Below are positions 58,601 to 64,000 of a stretch of 64,000 nt of DNA, piece after piece (within the stretch, counting starts at the first letter, position 1; every line of letters starts with the position of its first letter). The DNA lies in NCBI RefSeq assembly GCF_963675165.1, contig NC_087381.1, positions 5,643,378 through 5,707,377 on the forward strand, read 5' to 3'. The translations under genes and the position numbers were made by a program. Origin of the DNA: Halichondria panicea. Its lineage: Eukaryota > Porifera > Demospongiae > Suberitida > Halichondriidae. The notes beneath the pieces are model-generated. The model ran no database searches, had not been told where the DNA came from, and worked only from the letters and a program-made list of their open reading frames with translations.

Positions 58601-61600
58601 TGGGGGTGGAGGAGAGAGTGTGTGTGTGTGTGTGTGAGTGTTTGAGGGTATACATACAATGTGTCATGCAAGTATTCATAATTGAGGTGGGTGGAATTGT
58701 GTCCACTGTTCACTCAAACAGAATGATCCCCTAACAACGTATCGGGCGTTTCTAGAACTTGAAGCAGGGGAGTGCTGATGTATATGGTTGGCATCTGTAG
58801 AACAGAAGTTCTAGAATGCTACTACGATTCATAAACTAGCGAAATACAAATTTAGAGATAAAATTAATGCTCAAGAATGATAGTGGGATAAAAGTTAGGG
58901 TCCTTCGTGCGCATTTACTGTAGGAAATGGAGGTCACAAAGGAGTGTTTATATACATGCAGTGATACAAACGTGGGATCTATTTACGCAGGATGAACTAA
59001 TGGCAGCATTTAGCTAGACTCTATAGAGACAAGACGATTACATGTACATGACAGGATAGACTTTCCAAACCAATTACCTGTTGTAAGAATTAAAGAAAAA
59101 TTGTCTACAATAGCCGTTCATTAGTATTTCGTTAGTATTCGTTAGTATTTCGAACACCAGTGTACCACACACCCACCCACACACACCCACACTCCCCACA
59201 CACACACATACACCCACACATACCTGCTGCATTGACTCCAGGTTGTGGTGCCACGTATGCTAATCCTACAACACCATTATCAAAATCACGACTAGTGAAC
59301 CGATAACTCAGACAGTACTGCGACCAATCAGCTGTCGAGTGCTCGTTGAGAAATTCCAGTACACTAATAAACTGGTTATCGTAGAAAGTGCCACTAGCAG
59401 GAGGAGTGTTCTCGACCTCCATACCAAGAATACCAAAATGAATGCCGTCAGCCAACCCGTCATCGTCAAAGTCGGTACGCTCAAGTATTCTGCTTCCCTG
59501 CAAGTGGAGGAGGGGTTACAGTTAAGTATGGTAATTTATTACATTATAATGAAAGCACCACGTCACGGATGCTGATGCCTCGGTGGATGTGTCAAAGCTA
59601 CGTCTATACTATAGCTATTGCTAATACACATGCACATGTGTGATATTGATGAACAATTTTCTGAATGACCCTGTGGGAAAAGATTGATTGGGACCACTTT
59701 GTTAATGAAGGCACCGCGGGTGCTGATGCCTCGGTGGAGGTGCCAAAGCTACATAACATAAAACTACTAATAGCTAGCTTTTATACACACATTGATTATA
59801 ATTATCATGATGAATTTTGCTGCATGCAATCAACCGAATAGTGGGTAATGATCGACCATGATTGTTGTTAAAAACGATCGATGCCAAAAGTTCAAGTCTA
59901 AAATTAATGGCTGCAAAGTCAGCAGAGCCTTGCAGCTCTCTGCTCACTCTTGCAGCTACCAATAGCTAGCGTTCTAGTGCAGAGCTAACTACTAAGTAGA
60001 GTAGTAACACTCGTGAACAAGTTTTGCTACGGACTCTTCTGAAAAGGCTGCAATAGCATTCCAAGTAAGCATAACTCGAGAATGAAGCATTATTTTGCAA
60101 ATCCACGAATTAAAATCCAAGTAAACATGACTAGAAGCCTATAGAAACTCTTACTTGCACTTGATTCATCCTTGAGCAGCTGTATCGGTCCACACACACA
60201 GACACACAGACACACAAACACACTACCGTATACCTCGCTTGCGCATGCGCACCGAGGCATAAAAATATGTTAGACGACACAAGTATACAGTGTTTTTTGC
60301 ATTCAGCCATAATCACATTTTTGCTGCGTGCAGGGAATTAAGGGAAATGATTCCAATTGGACCATGCATGATTGCAATCAATGGCTGCTGCACCATGGCC
60401 GTAGAGCCTTCTCTTATTCTCACTCTTGCAGCTACCAATAGCTAGTATTCTATATAGCGCAGAGCTAGCTACTAAGGAAGTAGCAATACTCCAGAGACAA
60501 TTATATAACATAACTCAAGAACGAAGTATATCTAGACAGTAAGTATTATTTTGCAAATCCACGAATTAATCCGGCCAAAAAGTATTACTAAGGATTGAAC
60601 TGCAGCAAATGGCAGGTCTCTTGGTTGGATGTTTAAGTAATATGTATGTAGATATTATTTAAGTGTACTACTATACTACCTAGAGTACAATTATACCCCC
60701 CCCCACACACACACACACACCACACATATCCTCACTCATCACACACCCCTCACCGTCAATATAATAGTTGACATCACGCTCAGTGGATTGTCTCCAGCTG
60801 CTTCCAAAGCAGTCACAAATTTGTAATCAGCAATCGCATACAGCCAACATCTAACCAGAGTGGAATCGAACCCTGTTGTCTGGCGTTTTTGAAGTCTTGC
60901 TGACTCAGCACTACGGATGACAGAGTCTTGCAATTGTAGAAGTTCCCTGCGTAAGGCTTCATGGGAGGAGCCACAGGTTGCCCTGGAAACAGTGGATAAG
61001 TCGAGATCTGAGTGCTGATAAATGACACTGTGGTGACTTGCATCTCGAAGATATCTGCGAGAAATATGAATGTGTGATAATTGCATTTACCGTAAAGCAG
61101 ATAATTATATAAACTTTCGAGGAATGACTGCTAGAAAGTTTTCGGGAATTAAATTTTCACGAAATACCGTATAGCGCGAAATTTTCGAGGCACTTATATT
61201 TCGTGGATTGGCCTCTAAAAGCCATTTCGTTGCACAATGTTCGCGGAATGACTGCTTACCGGAAGCCACGCCTTTAAATATTTGCATGATAGCAGGTAAT
61301 TCTTATTAACGAACACTTTTCGTGGACTTAATTTTTGTGTAGAATTCCAACCTACGAAATCCGCGAAAATTAAGCCCCTCGAAAATTTCGCGCTATACGG
61401 TAGTAGTTTTTTTGCAGCATGCATGCATGCATGCATGCGATATTAAATTCGTGAGTATAAATGGTTCGTGGTAAATGCTTAATCAGCGAAACATAATTAT
61501 GCCTCGAAATAATACCCGCTAGCTAATTTTTATATATGACCTGAAAAGTTCTAATGAAGGCCCTATGTGAAATCAAATTTGCAAGGAATAACATGGTGAT

Positions 61601-64000
61601 GATTATCACTAAATGTATTCATTTACAACTGCCAAGTAGGAAAGGCAATGCATGAATAACGTAGTACTAATTTTATTCATTGCCTTTCCTGCTAGTTGCG
61701 GTTACAACAGCTTTAGCACTAGTATCTGTGACGTAGGTCTGGAGGAATGCCTTTTGTGTGCAGTCTATTGGAGTTGCGCGTATGAACTCTTGTTTTTACG
61801 CATACAATGTACGTTCAAATTTCTGCTATTTACAACTACAAAAAACATAATTATACATAAAGGGCAAGCCTCTAGTGTAATGAACAATTAGAGCTTTCAA
61901 CACAATGTCATGATTGCATAAGCTAACGTAGTGCCCTACCCTCTTCCTTACCTGCGCGAGGGTTCAATATGGTACATCTCCTCGTCGGCAATAATCGTTC
62001 CGTCAAACACCTCATGAGCCAGGTTGCCATGGACACGAACAGAAGGGTCATCTGCATTGACATGTATTCAATCATAATTATAAGTATAGCGGAAAATGTT
62101 TGCTGGAGCAAATTTTTGCGTTGAATGTTCTGCCCTGCCCTCGAAAAAAGCAAAGATTTGCACCGTATATATAATATAGTACGTATTTGTTTTGGTACAA
62201 TAACCTAATTCTGCCCAGACATGCAGATTACCAAATTACAGCACATTCCGAATATCAGGTTTCGAATGCGAGGTTTTTTCCATTGCAAGTTTTTACAATC
62301 ACACGAGTGCCTGCCCGCATGCTTTGCAATGCAATTGGCAATAGTTAGAAACGCAATCAAGCTTGTGCAGTACGTGTCATTCCCATTCAAATAACCTCAC
62401 ATTCACCCGATAAAATTATCTTCTTTAAGTAACACTGTCAGACTCGCTACGACTTTACAACCCAAATGATTTCACCACTTTGCCACGACATTAACACTCT
62501 GGACAAAGTGGCTGAATTAATCTTCAAAGCTGCACTGTTCAGCAGCCATACTTATATGAACTTTGGGCATCGTTTTTAGCATGCAATGATCACGATCGAT
62601 CATTTCTCACGATTTTGCAGCAATAATTATTAGTATGGTATTATGTGAAAATGTATACTGAGTGTTAGTAGCTATAGTCCACTGAGGCATCAGCAGGTGC
62701 TTTCATTTGTTTAAGCTATTCAGATGTGATAGCTGACCCCCTAAACATTAACCCTTATATTATGTCTCTATATATCATACACTTACTGTGATCAATGCCG
62801 CTGTACAAATGGATTTTGGCCAATTGACTGCTTGATTTCTGTCCGTCAATGGCTAGGGTGAAGTTCTTGTGGAAGAAATGGGTCTCAGGTTTCAACAGCA
62901 GTTTGAAGTCCCTAAAGAGAATCGTAACAATTATTGTTAACAGCAGTTTGAAGTCCCTAAAGAGAATCGTAACAATTGTTAACTATATATGTGTTAAGTG
63001 CTGCCGTATAGCCATATATAGTAGAGGTTGTTAATTTGTATGTTATTGCTAATCATACTGCCATATGCACTGACGTATTATTGCTTTATATCTTTGATTT
63101 CAACAAGTTCCTTAGCTTAGAAATAATTTTTATATACAGATATATACACATGAACATAAGTCTTTGATATGGCAATTTGAATGAATCAACCAACAGAAGA
63201 TAACCTCCAAAAAGAGGCAAAAGCTCTGCTCCCAAAATGTCTTTTTTCAGAGGTTTAACTGTACATCCATGCATGTAGTTTGTATTGTGAATGGATTTAA
63301 TTGTAAATTGGATGCAATAATTATTGTACACACAATTTCCGCTCACCTTCCAAAGGCAGTGAACTGTGGTTCTAGAGACTTCTCCCCCACCATACTGCGT
63401 CTCATTTTGTGATGGTTCCATAGCAACGACTCGCTATCGTAAGTGAGAGGCTCGTAGTGACGAATAAAATTGCTCAGGGCTATAATTATGTGTGTGTGTG
63501 TGTGTGGTGTGTGGGGGCATTGCGATATAGTAATTATGCTTATAGAATTTCCAATCATCCCCAGGATAAACAAGGCTTCGGCCTCGCAGTCGAGTCCCTT
63601 GTCCATGCATTCATGGCAGGGGCGGGATCTATTTGCCCCCAGGCAGCAGATCATGTAATATCAAGTAATTATATCACACTTAGCTAGCAATAAGTGTTTT
63701 AATGTGGGTGATGCAGTATACTGAATGCTCGAGCATATATATAGCGAGTGCATTACTCATCAACCGAGAGAGCATTATTGCATCATCCGTAAAACACGTT
63801 GGCTAGCTGAGTGTGTTATAATTATTATTATGAGCTATTACAGCACTGTGCATCAACGTGTTGCCATGCATGCAGTCGGTCTTTAGCTGCTGCATGTGGC
63901 TATAGCTAGAGAAACTCACCGAACTCTGTCAGGCATCAAATTGTGCCAAGTAAAAGTGCACGAAAAAAACTAAACTATAATTGCACACAAAATCGATTTG
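52698..64000 (-). CDS. ADAM10-like / cadherin / adhesion GPCR, copy 3 (5' end beyond window)
   Basis: Exons: (exon 1 outside), 63479-63347, 62911-62787, 62051-61952, 61054-60754, 59497-59224, 58568-58390, 58176-58026, 57914-57108, 56997-56881, 56826-56732, 56598-56386, 56323-56255, 56214-56064, 55672-55538, 55476-55404, 55348-55243, 55180-55125, 55045-54916, 54854-54748, 54681-54570, 53917-53764, 53551-53485, 53383-53308, short exon(s) in 53089-53230, 53015-52847, 52772-52698. All phases agree and no stop or frameshift was found, so this looks the best-preserved copy. It has the [12 protein letters not shown] zinc site, fusion exon, HFT cleavage site and seven helices. The 56214 exon carries the 18-base extension seen in copy 2. 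The donor-side codon of exon 3 reads GIDH instead of GVDQ. The 3' half resembles copy 1, the 5' half copy 2. Confidence 0.85.
61088..61526. mobile_element. older MITE interrupted by a younger one
   Basis: The outer element corresponds to 12029-12234 and 35891-36095. It is split by the 234-bp element at 61167-61400, with 5' part TACCGTAAAGCAG.. and 3' part ..CTCGAAATAATACCCGCTAGC. Both belong to the same broad CCGTATAGC family. Confidence 0.65.
61167..61400. mobile_element. 234-bp mariner-like MITE with perfect ends
   Basis: The first 24 bases (CCGTATAGCGCGAAATTTTC then GAGG) are an exact inverted repeat of the last 24. It is flanked by TA at 61165-61166 and 61401-61402. Copies 1 and 2 of the same intron have the empty site CGAAATAGTAG (12111 and 35965), so the insertion is precise, younger than the duplication and duplicated only TA. 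Confidence 0.9.
62896..62979. repeat. tandem duplication across the exon-3 acceptor, copy 3
   Basis: CAGCAGTTTGAAGTCCCTAAAGAGAATCGTAACAATT occurs twice, about 46 bases apart, where copies 1 and 2 have it once. It repeats the exon-3 start and its CTTTAG acceptor on the minus strand. Use of the exon-proximal acceptor gives the normal protein. Confidence 0.8.
63916..64000. repeat. start of intron-1 foldback, copy 3 (cut by window end)
   Basis: Matches 14476 onward, beginning TCACCGAACTCTG. The second arm and exon 1 would lie to the right of the window. Confidence 0.6.

Overview
The window is AT-rich animal DNA with interrupted genes: GT-AG introns whose reading phase matches from exon to exon, and domain families found in animals (TRIM-NHL ubiquitin ligases, an ADAM10-type metalloprotease, cadherin repeats, an adhesion GPCR, a CTDSPL2 phosphatase). 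Short introns, tandem paralogues and unusual receptor architecture suggest an early-branching animal. A demosponge is my best guess, but this is inference and nothing here identifies the species.

Layout: a higher-order tandem repeat of about 23-27 kb, seen as A1-B1-A2-B2-A3. Each A unit holds a single-exon plus-strand TRIM-NHL gene (346, 23810, 48984) followed, tail to tail, by a large minus-strand gene of about 28 exons (3989-15254, 27485-39775, 52698 to past 64000). Each B unit holds another plus-strand TRIM-NHL gene (16183, 42943), then remains of a minus-strand CTDSPL2-like gene (19310-21210; one exon near 46630-46720) and a 5' fragment of the big minus-strand gene (three exons at 22241-23094; one exon at 47882-47939). 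The first exon of the big gene, or its remnant, lies head to head with the next TRIM gene, 0.7-1.0 kb apart except where later insertions widened the gap to 3.2 kb.

Main discovery: the minus-strand gene encodes one chain with signal peptide, ADAM10-like prodomain with a candidate cysteine switch, zinc metalloprotease domain ([12 protein letters not shown]), a disintegrin domain cut short after about 45 residues, two cadherin repeats, a hormone-receptor motif, GAIN/GPS and a seven-helix adhesion-GPCR domain with a short tail. The disintegrin-cadherin joint lies inside one uninterrupted 807-base exon in all three copies, so it is not an artefact of joining neighbouring genes. I know of no described receptor that carries its own ADAM10-type sheddase module.

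State of the copies: TRIM-A2, B2 and A3 are open; TRIM-A1 has a 1-base and TRIM-B1 a 10-base deletion. Receptor copy 1 looks complete except for a doubtful TM5/loop-3 junction. Copy 2 (unit A2) has its signal-peptide exon split by a 393-bp transposon and a frameshift in the GAIN region. Copy 3 (unit A3) is open as far as visible; its first exon lies past the window. The spaces between and within genes carry several families of small inverted-repeat transposons, a large foldback, a LINE fragment, minisatellites, and a very frequent short palindrome (TATAATTATA) that differs by AATT insertions between paralogues.
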